From Thermodesulfobacteriota bacterium (GTDB lineage Bacteria; Desulfobacterota; DSM-4660; Desulfatiglandales; Desulfatiglandaceae): a stretch of DNA of 55,366 nt. Both the position numbers and the translations under genes were made by a program. Below are positions 24,973 to 34,177 of the stretch, one piece after another (positions within the stretch are counted from its first letter, which is position 1; the number at the start of each line of letters is the position of its first letter). The notes under the pieces were generated by a model, which had not been told where the DNA came from, made no database searches, and saw only the letters and a list, made by a program, of their open reading frames with translations. The stretch is taken from NCBI GenBank assembly GCA_028278625.1, contig JANQDY010000024.1, positions 1 to 55,366 of the forward strand. Reading direction: 5' to 3'.

Positions 24973-26652
24973 ATGGCAAAGGATATTAACAAAGTCATCT
25001 ATTCAATGATTCGGGTCAGCAAATTTTATGACCGAAAACCGGTCCTGAAAGAGATTTCCCTCTCCTATTTTCTGGGTGCCAAGATCGGTGTCCTGGGGCT
25101 TAATGGTGCCGGAAAGAGCTCCTTATTACGGATTCTGGCGGGCGATGACAGAGACTTCAGTGGAGAAACCATTTTAAGCGAGGGGTATACGGTCGGATAC
25201 CTGGAGCAGGAACCGCTGGTGGATGTGGACAAGACCGTGCGAGAGGTGGTTGAGGAAGGGGTCCGGGAAACGGTCGAGGCCCTGAAAGAGTTTGAAGAGA
25301 TCAATCTGAAGTTCGCGGAGCCCATGGATGATGACGCCATGGCAGCGCTCATCGACCGTCAGGCAAGGGTTCAGGAAAAGCTGGATGCCCAGAACGCCTG
25401 GGATCTGGATGCGCGACTTGAGATGGCCATGGATGCGCTGAGATGCCCGCCCAAAGACCGATCCGTGAAAGTCATCTCCGGCGGCGAGAGACGGCGGGTG
25501 GCCCTTTGCCGTCTGCTGCTCAAGAAACCGGACATCCTGCTGCTGGATGAACCGACCAACCATCTGGATGCGGAAAGCGTCGCCTGGCTGGAACATCACT
25601 TAAAAACCTACCCGGGGACCGTGATCGCGGTGACCCATGACCGGTATTTCCTCGATAATGTGGCCGGATGGATATTGGAACTGGACCGGGGCCACGGGAT
25701 CCCCTGGAAAGGGAACTACACCAGTTGGCTGGAACAGAAAAAGGAACGGCTCAGACGGGATGATAAAGCTGAAACCGCCCGCCAAAAGACCCTTGAAAGG
25801 GAATTGGAATGGATTCGCATGTCCCCCCGGGGTCGGCATGCCAAAAGCCAGGCCCGCATCAGCGCATACAACAAACTCCTTTCCCAGGAGGTGGCAGAGA
25901 AGGAAAAAAGCCTTGAGCTCTTCATTCCACCCGGTCCCAGACTGGGCGATCAGGTCATTGAGGCGGTGAATGTAACAAAGGGGTTTGACGACCGGCTGCT
26001 CATGGAAAAGATGAATTTCAATCTGCCCCCCGGCGGCATCATCGGCATCATCGGTGCCAACGGTGCCGGAAAATCAACCCTGTTTCAGATGATTATCGGC
26101 CGGGAGACCCCCGACGAAGGGACCCTCCGAATCGGTGATACGGTCCGGCTCTCCTATGTGGATCAGGGCCGTCTGCTGGATGCGCAAAAGACCATCTGGG
26201 AGGAAATTACCGGGGGGAACGAACAGCTGCAGCTGGGCCGGCATCTGGTGAATTCCCGTGCCTATGTGGCGCGATTCAACTTCTCGGGGTCGGAGCAGCA
26301 ACGGAAGGTGGGAAGTCTTTCAGGGGGCCAGCGCAACCGGGTACATCTGGCCAAAATGCTCAAGGAGGAATCCAATGTGCTGCTGCTGGATGAGCCCACC
26401 AACGATCTGGATGTGAACACCCTGAGGGCTCTTGAAGAGGCCCTTCTCAGTTTCGGCGGGTGCGTACTGGTCATCAGCCATGATCGATGGTTCTTGGACC
26501 GCATTTCGACCCACATCCTCGCCTTTGAAGGAGAGAGCAGGGTGGTCTTTTTCGAGGGAAACTGGTCGGAATACGAGGCCGATCGCCGAAAACGTCTTGG
26601 TGCTGACGCAACGGTTCCCCGGCGCATCAAATACCGCCAGCTGACGCGTTGA
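24973..26652 (+). CDS. ettA: Energy-dependent translational throttle protein EttA (ABC-F ATPase)
   Basis: 559 residues with two ABC domains and no membrane segments. First domain: GLNGAGKSSLLRILAG, SGGERRRVALCRLLL and LLLDEPTNHLDAESVAWLE. Second: GANGAGKSTLFQMIIG, SGGQRNRVHLAKML, LLLDEPTNDLDVNTLRALEEAL. An ABC-F linker with SPRGRHAKSQARISAY lies between them. EttA binds the ribosomal E site and gates elongation according to ATP level. The length and motifs match EttA closely. It starts 19 bp after the lipoprotein gene, though a functional relation is unlikely. Confidence 0.95.
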   Translation: MAKDINKVIYSMIRVSKFYDRKPVLKEISLSYFLGAKIGVLGLNGAGKSSLLRILAGDDRDFSGETILSEGYTVGYLEQEPLVDVDKTVREVVEEGVRETVEALKEFEEINLKFAEPMDDDAMAALIDRQARVQEKLDAQNAWDLDARLEMAMDALRCPPKDRSVKVISGGERRRVALCRLLLKKPDILLLDEPTNHLDAESVAWLEHHLKTYPGTVIAVTHDRYFLDNVAGWILELDRGHGIPWKGNYTSWLEQKKERLRRDDKAETARQKTLERELEWIRMSPRGRHAKSQARISAYNKLLSQEVAEKEKSLELFIPPGPRLGDQVIEAVNVTKGFDDRLLMEKMNFNLPPGGIIGIIGANGAGKSTLFQMIIGRETPDEGTLRIGDTVRLSYVDQGRLLDAQKTIWEEITGGNEQLQLGRHLVNSRAYVARFNFSGSEQQRKVGSLSGGQRNRVHLAKMLKEESNVLLLDEPTNDLDVNTLRALEEALLSFGGCVLVISHDRWFLDRISTHILAFEGESRVVFFEGNWSEYEADRRKRLGADATVPRRIKYRQLTR

Positions 26653-26683
26653 ATAAAAGGCTCATTTTCAAGGGAGAATCGCC

Positions 26684-27193
26684 ATGGCAGTCATCGAAAA
26701 GTTTTTGGGCCGGCGCGTGGAAATACCGGAAGATCGCCGCTACGATGTCAAACAAGGGTTGTGGGGAATGGGCCTCGATCAGACCATAAGGTTTGGTCTG
26801 ACGGAGCCCGCCTTGCTGCTGTATGGGGGGATCAAGGATATGGACCGGTTGGTGGATGAAGGCCGGGCCGTTAGAAAAGGGGAAACGGTGCTGTTTGCCA
26901 TTACGGGAAAGATCCTCTACCTGGAGTCCCCGACCACGGGAAGTATTCAGTTCAATAAAACCGTGAAGGAAGACCTATCTCTTATCCGGACGGATCCCTA
27001 CGGCCAGGGCTGGCTGTTCCATGTGCGGCCTGACGAGAGACTGGCCTCGGCCTATGAATCCCTGGCATCTTTTGACACTTATCTTGAAAACCTCCGCCGT
27101 TCCGAAGGCGGCAAAAACCCCGAAGGATTAAAGGGAGGCGTATCAGGTATCTGCAAAGCCGTTTACACGGGCATCGGTGAGCAAAAAATCTGA
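26684..27193 (+). CDS. GcvH-like single lipoyl-domain protein
   Basis: 169 residues. The sequence aligns by eye with glycine cleavage H protein: GLTEPALLLYGGIKDMDRLVDEG, then RKGETVLFAITGKILYLESPTTG, then LSLIRTDPYGQGWLFHVRPDE. Lys76 sits nine residues after the GE, as does the lipoylated lysine of GcvH, but the following turn lacks one residue and the usual ESVK context is TGK. No other glycine cleavage gene (gcvT, gcvP) is nearby. A C-terminal tail of about 50 residues is extra. It may be a lipoate carrier with another role, such as a sulfur- or heterodisulfide-related system, but that is inference. Confidence 0.7.
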   Translation: MAVIEKFLGRRVEIPEDRRYDVKQGLWGMGLDQTIRFGLTEPALLLYGGIKDMDRLVDEGRAVRKGETVLFAITGKILYLESPTTGSIQFNKTVKEDLSLIRTDPYGQGWLFHVRPDERLASAYESLASFDTYLENLRRSEGGKNPEGLKGGVSGICKAVYTGIGEQKI

Positions 27194-27359
27194 GAGAAAC
27201 CTCGCTTCATTTCCTTATGCCAACCGCTTAAATTCCAGCATTTTCTCGTCCTGCAATCATATACTCTTTTTATGGCTTTTGAGATGTGGATTTTTTTGAG
27301 ACTTCGTGATAAGAGGCGTTTTCAAAATTCAAAATCAGTTCTATGACTCTGGAGGTGGA

Positions 27360-28685
27360 ATGTTCAACAACGGTTCCGTTATCGAACGTATCTTGATGCT
27401 GATGCTAATCATCTTTGTTTTTCTGCTTCACCCGGTGCAATCTCCCGCACAAGAGGGAACACTCAAATGGACTTTCGAAACGGAAGACGCCATCGATTCA
27501 TCCCCAGCCATCGGAGCCAACGGTACCATTTACATTGGATCCTTTGATGCCAAACTCTATGCAATAACCCCTGGGGGTGAAAGATTGTGGGAATATGAGA
27601 CAAGTGCGGGAATCTATTCATCACCGGCCGTGGGAGAGGACGATACCGTCATTTATGTGGGTTCCGGAGACGGCGCCCTGCACGCGGTCAACATGGACGG
27701 TTCTTTAAAATGGGTGTTTGAGACGGACGGCTGGATCGACGCATCCCCGGCCATTGCCTATGACGGCACCGTATATGTGGGTTCCGGAGACGGCGGCCTG
27801 TATGCTGTTGATCCGGATGGCACCCGGAAATGGGTGTTTGAGACGGACGGCTGGATCGACGCTTCGCCAGCCATCATGGCAGACGGGACCGTTTATGTGG
27901 GTTCCGGGGACGGCAGGCTCTATGCTGTTAACCCGGATGGTTCCCTCAAATGGTCTTTTGAAGCCGGGGACTGGATCGATTCTTCACCGGCAATTGCCGG
28001 GGACGGCACTGCTTACGTGGGTTGCTGGAACGGTAGGTTGTATGCATTGGATTCGACGGGGGCCCTGAAATGGACCTTTGAGGCGGGCGCTGAAATGGTC
28101 TCTTCACCGGCCATAGGAAAGGACGGCATCATATATATCGGTTCCGTGGATGAAAGCCTCTATGCGGTCAATCCGGACGGAACCCTTAGATGGGCCTTTG
28201 TTGCCGGGGACTGGATCTATTCCTCACCCGCCCTGGGTTTCGACGACACCATCTATGTGGGGTCGCAAAACGGGCGCCTGTACGCGGTTAATCCCGACGG
28301 AACGGAACGCTGGGTTTTTGAGGCCGGCGGGTTTGTGGACTCCTCTCCCGCCATCGCCGCGGATGGCACCCTTTACGTGGGTTCCTCAAACGGAAATCTC
28401 TATGCCATCCATACGGATTCCGCCGGGTCGGCCAAGACCGATTGGCCCATGTTTCGTCACGACATAAGACATACCGGCAGTGTGGAAAAGGCGCCCGTGC
28501 CCATGGGTGGAGGGGGAGGATCGGGCTGCTTTATTACCACTTTGAAAAACCCTGCCGACATATCCGGCGGCGGCCATTTGGATCAATGGCTCCCTATAAC
28601 AATAATTCTGCTTCTTCTGTTGATCCTATTCAATGGAAAACGGCTCAACGCTCTTTTAAGGCTCATAAGCCATGACCCCAACTGA
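27360..28685 (+). CDS. Exported PQQ-like eight-repeat beta-propeller with CFI-type C-terminal anchor
   Basis: 441 residues from ATG 27360, which has GGAGGTGG directly upstream; the frame extends back to 27306. A signal peptide (MLMLIIFVFLLHPVQSPA) precedes eight tandem repeats of 40 residues with the core WxFE.x.WIDSSPAI...DGTxYVGS.DG.LYAVNPDG, i.e. PQQ/BamB-like blades with strong DNA-level similarity. The tail has PMGGGGGSGCFITTL, a linker, one hydrophobic helix (WLPITIILLLLLILF) and basic residues (NGKRLNALLR). That tail resembles a C-terminal sorting signal with an invariant cysteine. The gene is convergent with the giant exported protein and the two ORFs overlap by 30 bp. Confidence 0.85.
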   Translation: MFNNGSVIERILMLMLIIFVFLLHPVQSPAQEGTLKWTFETEDAIDSSPAIGANGTIYIGSFDAKLYAITPGGERLWEYETSAGIYSSPAVGEDDTVIYVGSGDGALHAVNMDGSLKWVFETDGWIDASPAIAYDGTVYVGSGDGGLYAVDPDGTRKWVFETDGWIDASPAIMADGTVYVGSGDGRLYAVNPDGSLKWSFEAGDWIDSSPAIAGDGTAYVGCWNGRLYALDSTGALKWTFEAGAEMVSSPAIGKDGIIYIGSVDESLYAVNPDGTLRWAFVAGDWIYSSPALGFDDTIYVGSQNGRLYAVNPDGTERWVFEAGGFVDSSPAIAADGTLYVGSSNGNLYAIHTDSAGSAKTDWPMFRHDIRHTGSVEKAPVPMGGGGGSGCFITTLKNPADISGGGHLDQWLPITIILLLLLILFNGKRLNALLRLISHDPN

Positions 28686-31301
28686 ATCATAAACAACGCC
28701 AAGATCCCCGTCCAGAAATCCGTTTCCTTTGGCGCTCGCGTTGATGCTCCACTGGCCCAATGTGCGGGGCGTAAAATAGAGATTCCTTTTGTAACCGTCT
28801 TCCGTCTTGATCACCGGGCCGGCGGAGATGCCATATGCCGCCGAAAAATCCTCGTGATAGCAATCCCACACCACTTGCGACGGGTACACCTGATTGTGGA
28901 GCCCGTCCCGCCAGGTCAGGACGTAAGTTGCCGTGGTGTCCTGTTCCACGTAATAGGGACCCGTTATGGAGATAAAGGGAAGGCTGAAAATAGGATCATT
29001 CCCACCCGAAAAATGTTTGGTAATATATTCCGTGGGCAACCAAAAGTTTTTGGCCGAGTAGGAATAGGAAGCAGATACATCGGCGGTGATATCAAACGCC
29101 TTAAACCCGATAAAACCGGATGTGGATTCCCTGATTTTTTCTTCTATGCCCAAGGACATTTGTGAGTAGTCAGGATTTCTGTCCAGCAGGGAGGAGACCA
29201 GTTTCGGCCTGACTTTGAAATAGATTTCCATGTCAGAAAACTCGCTGCTGCTGCAATGGCTGTCAAAAACAAGATCGTCACTGTTGTCGATAATTTGGTT
29301 GTTTGCTTCGTCTGAGTGGATTTCAACTGCAACATCGAATCGCTTTTGAATGTTTATGGATTGAACGAATCGTAACGTCTTCTCCGCTCTAAAATAGAGA
29401 AACAGCTCAACCACCAGGTTGTTATCGCTCCTAATTCTTCTTTGGTCCAAAATCGCATGGGTAGTGAATCTTCCGGACATGAACGGCTGTCTCTCTCCCG
29501 GATTGTTGTTGGCGCCGGCCTGCACATCCATGCTCAGCCTTCCTTGAAATCCCAGGGTTCCTTTGAGCCACGCTTTGGCGACTTTATCTGAGCTTTCCGG
29601 AAACTCTGATTTAAACCCAACGGTCAAACCTCTGATGATGAACCGGCCGTGGACCGTAACCCCCTGCCCAAAGTCAAGGGTACCGGTAAAACTACTGTCT
29701 CTTCGGCCTGCCGCGTCCTGGGTGTCGGGGGCGTACGATTCAGCACTCCATGTACCGGTTTGAATCGCATCGTCAAAGGTGGCCGGGGTGACCCAAAGGA
29801 TGGTATCCTCTCCCTCCAGATATACCAAATTGACCCGATTCAGATACTGTCTGCCGCCCGCGTCAAACAGAATAACATCCTCGTTGTCAAAAGAGGACCA
29901 GTAATCGCCGTTCTTGATGGTCAATACCTTTTCATCCTCGGACAGGGACAAGGTGCTTTCCGCCGACACGATTGCGCCCACATCCTTAATCCGTTTTTTA
30001 AAAGATATTGCTTCGTTTAGAACACGGACCGGCCTGTGGTTTTCATTTCGGTTTCCCGTTTCGTCTTCCGCCACGGCCAAGACAAAATAGACGGCCCCGG
30101 CGATCGGTTCCAGAGGGATCGACGCTTCCGTTACCCCAGTGACCGTCTCCACCAGGTTATCCTCCCGATAAAGGAGGTCAACATCGTTGGTATCGCCAAC
30201 GTAAATGTGATACTTGATGCCGGAAGCGGGTGTATCAGCGGAAAAAGCAGGGTTCCAGGTGAGGTTTGCGCTGGAAACAACTGAATCCGAATCAGGAACC
30301 GAGATAATGGCGGCGCTGGCGGACATGATCCCCTCAAATGCCAACTGAACCGCTTCAAAAACCGCAAGGAGGGTGCCGTTTTCTTTGGGCGTCATCACCG
30401 CACTCAAAAGGTCGCTGTTCAGCAAATCAATGTTTCCCGACGCTTCCCAGCCCACGAAGCGAAATCCCTGGGCGGTTGTGGCGGAAATTTCCACCGGCTC
30501 ATCGGGTTTGACGGAAATGAATCCGCTGGGGCTGGTTGTCCCCCCCAGCTCGGGTGAGGCTTTGATTTCCACAATGAGATCATCCCGCTCCATGGCCTTC
30601 AAGGTGGCGGTGTCTTGACCGGTTCTGTTCCCCAGATGAACCCTCAATTCAATGCCCTGGGGGATCTCCTGGGGTAGGGTAAATTCCACCCGGCTTTCCC
30701 CGGTTTCAACATTCATGCAACTTTCCCCTTCCCGGCCATCCCCATCGGGAAAAGCAAGCGGCTTTAAAACCGGGCAAATAATTGTATCCGGGCCCTCTTC
30801 GCCATCGGAAGAGGCGTACGACACCTTTATCAAGGGGGCGTCGGAGCCAAAAAACCTCCCCGCCACAATGACCTTGTCAGACAGGGAGGCATCCCTTTGA
30901 AGGCTCGTGATAACAGGTTTCCGCACGGAAAATGAATCACTGATCAGCACGGCATTCTCGGTCTCTCCCTGGTTCCTGGGTTGAATCCAGAGTTGGTATG
31001 TGCCGGGCGGTGTTTTGGAGGACATCCACTGGCACGTGATGCGGGAGCATGGATAAGCGCCCGGCTCCATCACCTTCACGGATCGGGAATGCGTTTTTTC
31101 ATCGAAGGAAGCTATGACGTAAACCGTTGGTTTTTCGTGGAAAGCATCCAGTCCCGCCTGCGTGCTGTAAATGTTGAACCGTGATCCGGCTGCCACATTG
31201 TAGGTGTTGGCCACAAATGCCCAGGCCTTTGACGGAGAAAACACACATAAGATGAACGCCGTCAACATCATCAACCGAACAAAAAGTGAATTACGAATCA
31301 T
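28656..31301 (-). CDS. Giant exported multidomain protein, paralogue of its upstream neighbour
   Basis: 881 residues from ATG 31301, which has GAGGTGGGG upstream. A signal peptide (LFVRLMMLTAFILCVFSPSKAWA) is followed by a domain of unknown type, an IPT/TIG-like segment (VIVAGRFFGSDAPLIKVSY), a conserved cysteine motif (KPLAFPDGDGREGESCMNV), a bacterial-repeat-type segment near residue 270 (GFRFVGWEASGN), an FnIII-like domain (ANLTWNPAF, AVYFVLAVAEDETGNRNENH) and about 400 residues of beta-rich unknown sequence. The last part includes STSGFIGFKAFDITADVSASY. No transmembrane anchor is seen. The function is unknown; surface adhesion or polymer binding is plausible. It begins just after the stop of the paralogue, so the two form one operon. 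Confidence 0.8.
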   Translation of the reverse strand: MIRNSLFVRLMMLTAFILCVFSPSKAWAFVANTYNVAAGSRFNIYSTQAGLDAFHEKPTVYVIASFDEKTHSRSVKVMEPGAYPCSRITCQWMSSKTPPGTYQLWIQPRNQGETENAVLISDSFSVRKPVITSLQRDASLSDKVIVAGRFFGSDAPLIKVSYASSDGEEGPDTIICPVLKPLAFPDGDGREGESCMNVETGESRVEFTLPQEIPQGIELRVHLGNRTGQDTATLKAMERDDLIVEIKASPELGGTTSPSGFISVKPDEPVEISATTAQGFRFVGWEASGNIDLLNSDLLSAVMTPKENGTLLAVFEAVQLAFEGIMSASAAIISVPDSDSVVSSANLTWNPAFSADTPASGIKYHIYVGDTNDVDLLYREDNLVETVTGVTEASIPLEPIAGAVYFVLAVAEDETGNRNENHRPVRVLNEAISFKKRIKDVGAIVSAESTLSLSEDEKVLTIKNGDYWSSFDNEDVILFDAGGRQYLNRVNLVYLEGEDTILWVTPATFDDAIQTGTWSAESYAPDTQDAAGRRDSSFTGTLDFGQGVTVHGRFIIRGLTVGFKSEFPESSDKVAKAWLKGTLGFQGRLSMDVQAGANNNPGERQPFMSGRFTTHAILDQRRIRSDNNLVVELFLYFRAEKTLRFVQSINIQKRFDVAVEIHSDEANNQIIDNSDDLVFDSHCSSSEFSDMEIYFKVRPKLVSSLLDRNPDYSQMSLGIEEKIRESTSGFIGFKAFDITADVSASYSYSAKNFWLPTEYITKHFSGGNDPIFSLPFISITGPYYVEQDTTATYVLTWRDGLHNQVYPSQVVWDCYHEDFSAAYGISAGPVIKTEDGYKRNLYFTPRTLGQWSINASAKGNGFLDGDLGVVYDSVGVMAYEP

Positions 31302-31308
31302 CCCCACC

Positions 31309-34074
31309 TCATTGAAAAGAGTTCTGCGGACCGGACGGTAAATCCACCGTCATGATGCTCACATCCGATATCATACCGAGATTGCCAAGAAAGCCGTCCC
31401 CTTTCATCATCACATGGATTTGATATTTGCCGAGTCTTCTCGGCAGAAAGCAGGCATCCTGATGCCATATGTCGTATGCTTCCTCATAATAGGGATCCCC
31501 CGAAAGGCTCAGATAGGGGTATTCGATCCCATTGAGGGTTGTCGTCCATCGAATGTCGGCCTTGTTTTCCCGGAGAACCGCGTTGTTTTTTCCTTCCTTC
31601 CAACTGATTATTATATCCTGTTCGTGGGATACGAACATGTTGTCATTCTTCAGATCATACATGTAGGGCAGGCTGAAGAGTGTTTGCCGGTCCCCATTGC
31701 CGATCCATTCTTCTTTCCAGGTATTGGCCAGATCCTGAGAAAATAGTCCATAGGAAATTTCCGCAGATGCCTTGGCGGAAGCGGTCAGATCAAATTTCTG
31801 AAATTCGGCACCGGTTGTTTTGTCGATTTTGGTGGCCCAGACACCCACCTGGGGTGTCAGCCGATATTCATGGGCAGGCGAATGGTTGAGGGACGTCTTC
31901 AGCCGGGGACCGATGATCAATTCAAGGTCAATATCCCCGGGTCCCTCCGGACGGCACGGCATGGAGCAGGTCATGGTCTGACTTTCATCTTTCTTGCTCC
32001 AGCCTCTCTGCCCATCCCATTTCAGGGTTAACGCGATTTGTTTTTCAATATCGAGGTCCGCGGACATATGTTCCCCCTTGGGACCCTTGATCTGCATGTA
32101 TCCATCGAGAACCACCTCCATCTCTTGGAGAACGGGAATAATGCCGAGAGCGTATTTGTATACGGAAAGCTTCTTGATGAGTTCCGGCTTTTCCCACGAA
32201 ACATATTCCCCGGAGAAGAGGACATCCAGTTCGCCTTTTAGTTGAAAGGTCCCTTCCAATGTGACGGAAACGCTTTCGAGAGCACCCGCAACGTATTCAG
32301 CCCTTGTTTTGATGATCGGTGCAAAGGTTGCGGAACAATTAAGCGTGACGTTGTCCGGGCTTTCCGCCTCACTGCCTCCCGTTATGGTCCCATTGATTTC
32401 AGGGAGTCGTGTTTCCGTCTCCAGAATGCCCGAGGCAATGACCGCATCAAAAGTCGCATTTCGGGAGTCAAGATAAGTGACGTCTTCTTGAACAACAACC
32501 TGGTGGATCACCCGGAGAACCTTCCAGTATCCCATGTCCAACAACACCACGTCTCCCGTATGAAGAGATGCGCTGTAGTCACCGGCGAAATAAATGGTGC
32601 CAAAGGCATCAAAATGGATCTCCGAGGAAACCGTCTCACTGAGATCCTTTGGAACAATCTCAAAATCAACATCATGTTGAGTGACTCTGGTCAACCGGTG
32701 GTGCCGGTTCCGGTTTCCTTCCCCGTCCTCGGCCACAACGAGAAAATAATTGACATCGCTTGAAAGTGGCACTTCGATGACCGCTCCGGTGTCCCCCGTA
32801 ACGATGGTTGCCAGGTTGTGCTCTTGAAATACTGCCGCTATGTCATCCGCTACACCGCGATAGACGCGATATCGGATTTCAGAGGTCGGAGTGCTGTTGT
32901 CCCTGGCGGGATTCCAGGAAAGTGACGCTTCTGAGAACGTCTTTCCTGATTCAGGATCTCTGTAGCGAACGCCGGCGGCAAACCCGATACCGTCGAATTC
33001 GATTTCCGAAGGGTTTTTCTCAAAATAGGCCGTTACAACAGCATCCCATAATATATCAATATTCGTTTTTGCCGAAACCTTATCGGGGATCACCGCATTT
33101 TCGGTCCCTTCCCACCTTACAAAATGGTAATCCATGGCAGGGTCGGCGATAACCGGAACAGGTCGCTCCGTGTTCACCTGGGTTGTTTCGCTTTCGGGAG
33201 GATCCGTGTTTCCGGCGTTTTCAGGATGAACCGCCATGGTGAGATTGGCGCCGTATCTTTGGCCGCGATCATAAACCTTTGTATCGCGCCCGATCCGGTT
33301 TTTGAGAACAATTGTATATGCCCCCATTTCCGGCAGATCCGCCGGGAGAATCAATTCCACCTTGCTCTCCCCGGTATCCACATCCATGCAACTGCTCCCT
33401 GCTTCGCCATCTCCATTGGGATAGGCCAATGGTCTAAGGGCGGTACAGTACCTTCTAACAGGGTTTTCACTCCCAGATGTCTCATTGTAGGTCAAACTGA
33501 CAGCCGGAGGTCTGACGCCAAAAAAACGACCCGTTAGCACAAACCGGTTTTCCTGCGGTTTTTTGATAAGGGTGCTGAGGACGGGTCCTTCAACAACAAG
33601 GGTACGGTCGATTCTGGTTATGTCTTCCGCTTCCATTTGGGAGTCGGTCTGAATCCAAAGGGAATATGAACCTTTCGGCACCTTTGAAAGGGTCCATTCA
33701 CAGATGATGTGAGATGCTGGGAATTGGGAGGGCTTAATGATTTTAAGACGTCTGTGCCATGTTCTTCCATTCTCCTCATGTGCTACAAAAATAGAAGGTT
33801 TTTCAGAGAATTGTTCAAGGGCCGCGTCAGATGCAAAAATCGTAAATCGTGATCCAAGGGTTACACGAATGTCGCCGGCAATACCGGCGTGTGCCAAAAT
33901 AGGAATGCACAACAGCCAAAGAAAAGCGAGGCATTGGATTATGCGCCGGTTGTGACTCACGGAAACAACCGTGGACCATTCTTTTGGTGAAACCGCATGC
34001 TGTATTTCTAAACCGGGGGAACACTGTTTAATCATGTTTACTGAAACAGAGGGTAGGGTCAACATAGCGTGCAT
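31309..34074 (-). CDS. Giant exported multidomain protein, first of a tandem paralogous pair
   Basis: Up to 921 residues. The long frame starts at 34074, but a GTG at 33960 would give a compact signal peptide (SHNRRIIQCLAFLWLLCIPILAHAG), so about 883 residues may be correct. The domain order copies the downstream gene: an N-terminal domain (RVTLGSRFTIFASDAALEQF), an IPT-like strand set (FVLTGRFFGVRPPAVSLTY), the cysteine motif (RPLAYPNGDGEAGSSCMDV), a bacterial-repeat segment (YHFVRWEGTEN), an FnIII-like domain (ASLSWNPARD, YFLVVAEDGEGNRNRHH) and a beta-rich C-terminal half with FQKFDLTASAKASAEISYG. The two sequences are clearly homologous but diverged throughout. Function unknown. Confidence 0.8.
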   Translation of the reverse strand: MHAMLTLPSVSVNMIKQCSPGLEIQHAVSPKEWSTVVSVSHNRRIIQCLAFLWLLCIPILAHAGIAGDIRVTLGSRFTIFASDAALEQFSEKPSIFVAHEENGRTWHRRLKIIKPSQFPASHIICEWTLSKVPKGSYSLWIQTDSQMEAEDITRIDRTLVVEGPVLSTLIKKPQENRFVLTGRFFGVRPPAVSLTYNETSGSENPVRRYCTALRPLAYPNGDGEAGSSCMDVDTGESKVELILPADLPEMGAYTIVLKNRIGRDTKVYDRGQRYGANLTMAVHPENAGNTDPPESETTQVNTERPVPVIADPAMDYHFVRWEGTENAVIPDKVSAKTNIDILWDAVVTAYFEKNPSEIEFDGIGFAAGVRYRDPESGKTFSEASLSWNPARDNSTPTSEIRYRVYRGVADDIAAVFQEHNLATIVTGDTGAVIEVPLSSDVNYFLVVAEDGEGNRNRHHRLTRVTQHDVDFEIVPKDLSETVSSEIHFDAFGTIYFAGDYSASLHTGDVVLLDMGYWKVLRVIHQVVVQEDVTYLDSRNATFDAVIASGILETETRLPEINGTITGGSEAESPDNVTLNCSATFAPIIKTRAEYVAGALESVSVTLEGTFQLKGELDVLFSGEYVSWEKPELIKKLSVYKYALGIIPVLQEMEVVLDGYMQIKGPKGEHMSADLDIEKQIALTLKWDGQRGWSKKDESQTMTCSMPCRPEGPGDIDLELIIGPRLKTSLNHSPAHEYRLTPQVGVWATKIDKTTGAEFQKFDLTASAKASAEISYGLFSQDLANTWKEEWIGNGDRQTLFSLPYMYDLKNDNMFVSHEQDIIISWKEGKNNAVLRENKADIRWTTTLNGIEYPYLSLSGDPYYEEAYDIWHQDACFLPRRLGKYQIHVMMKGDGFLGNLGMISDVSIMTVDLPSGPQNSFQ

Positions 34075-34177
34075 TCCGATGATAAGTCAGGTGATAAGCA
34101 TTGTTTTTTAAAGGCGTGACTATAGAGAAAACCGTGTTGTGGGTCAAGGGAAAGCGAATCGCCATCTGATAAACTCC

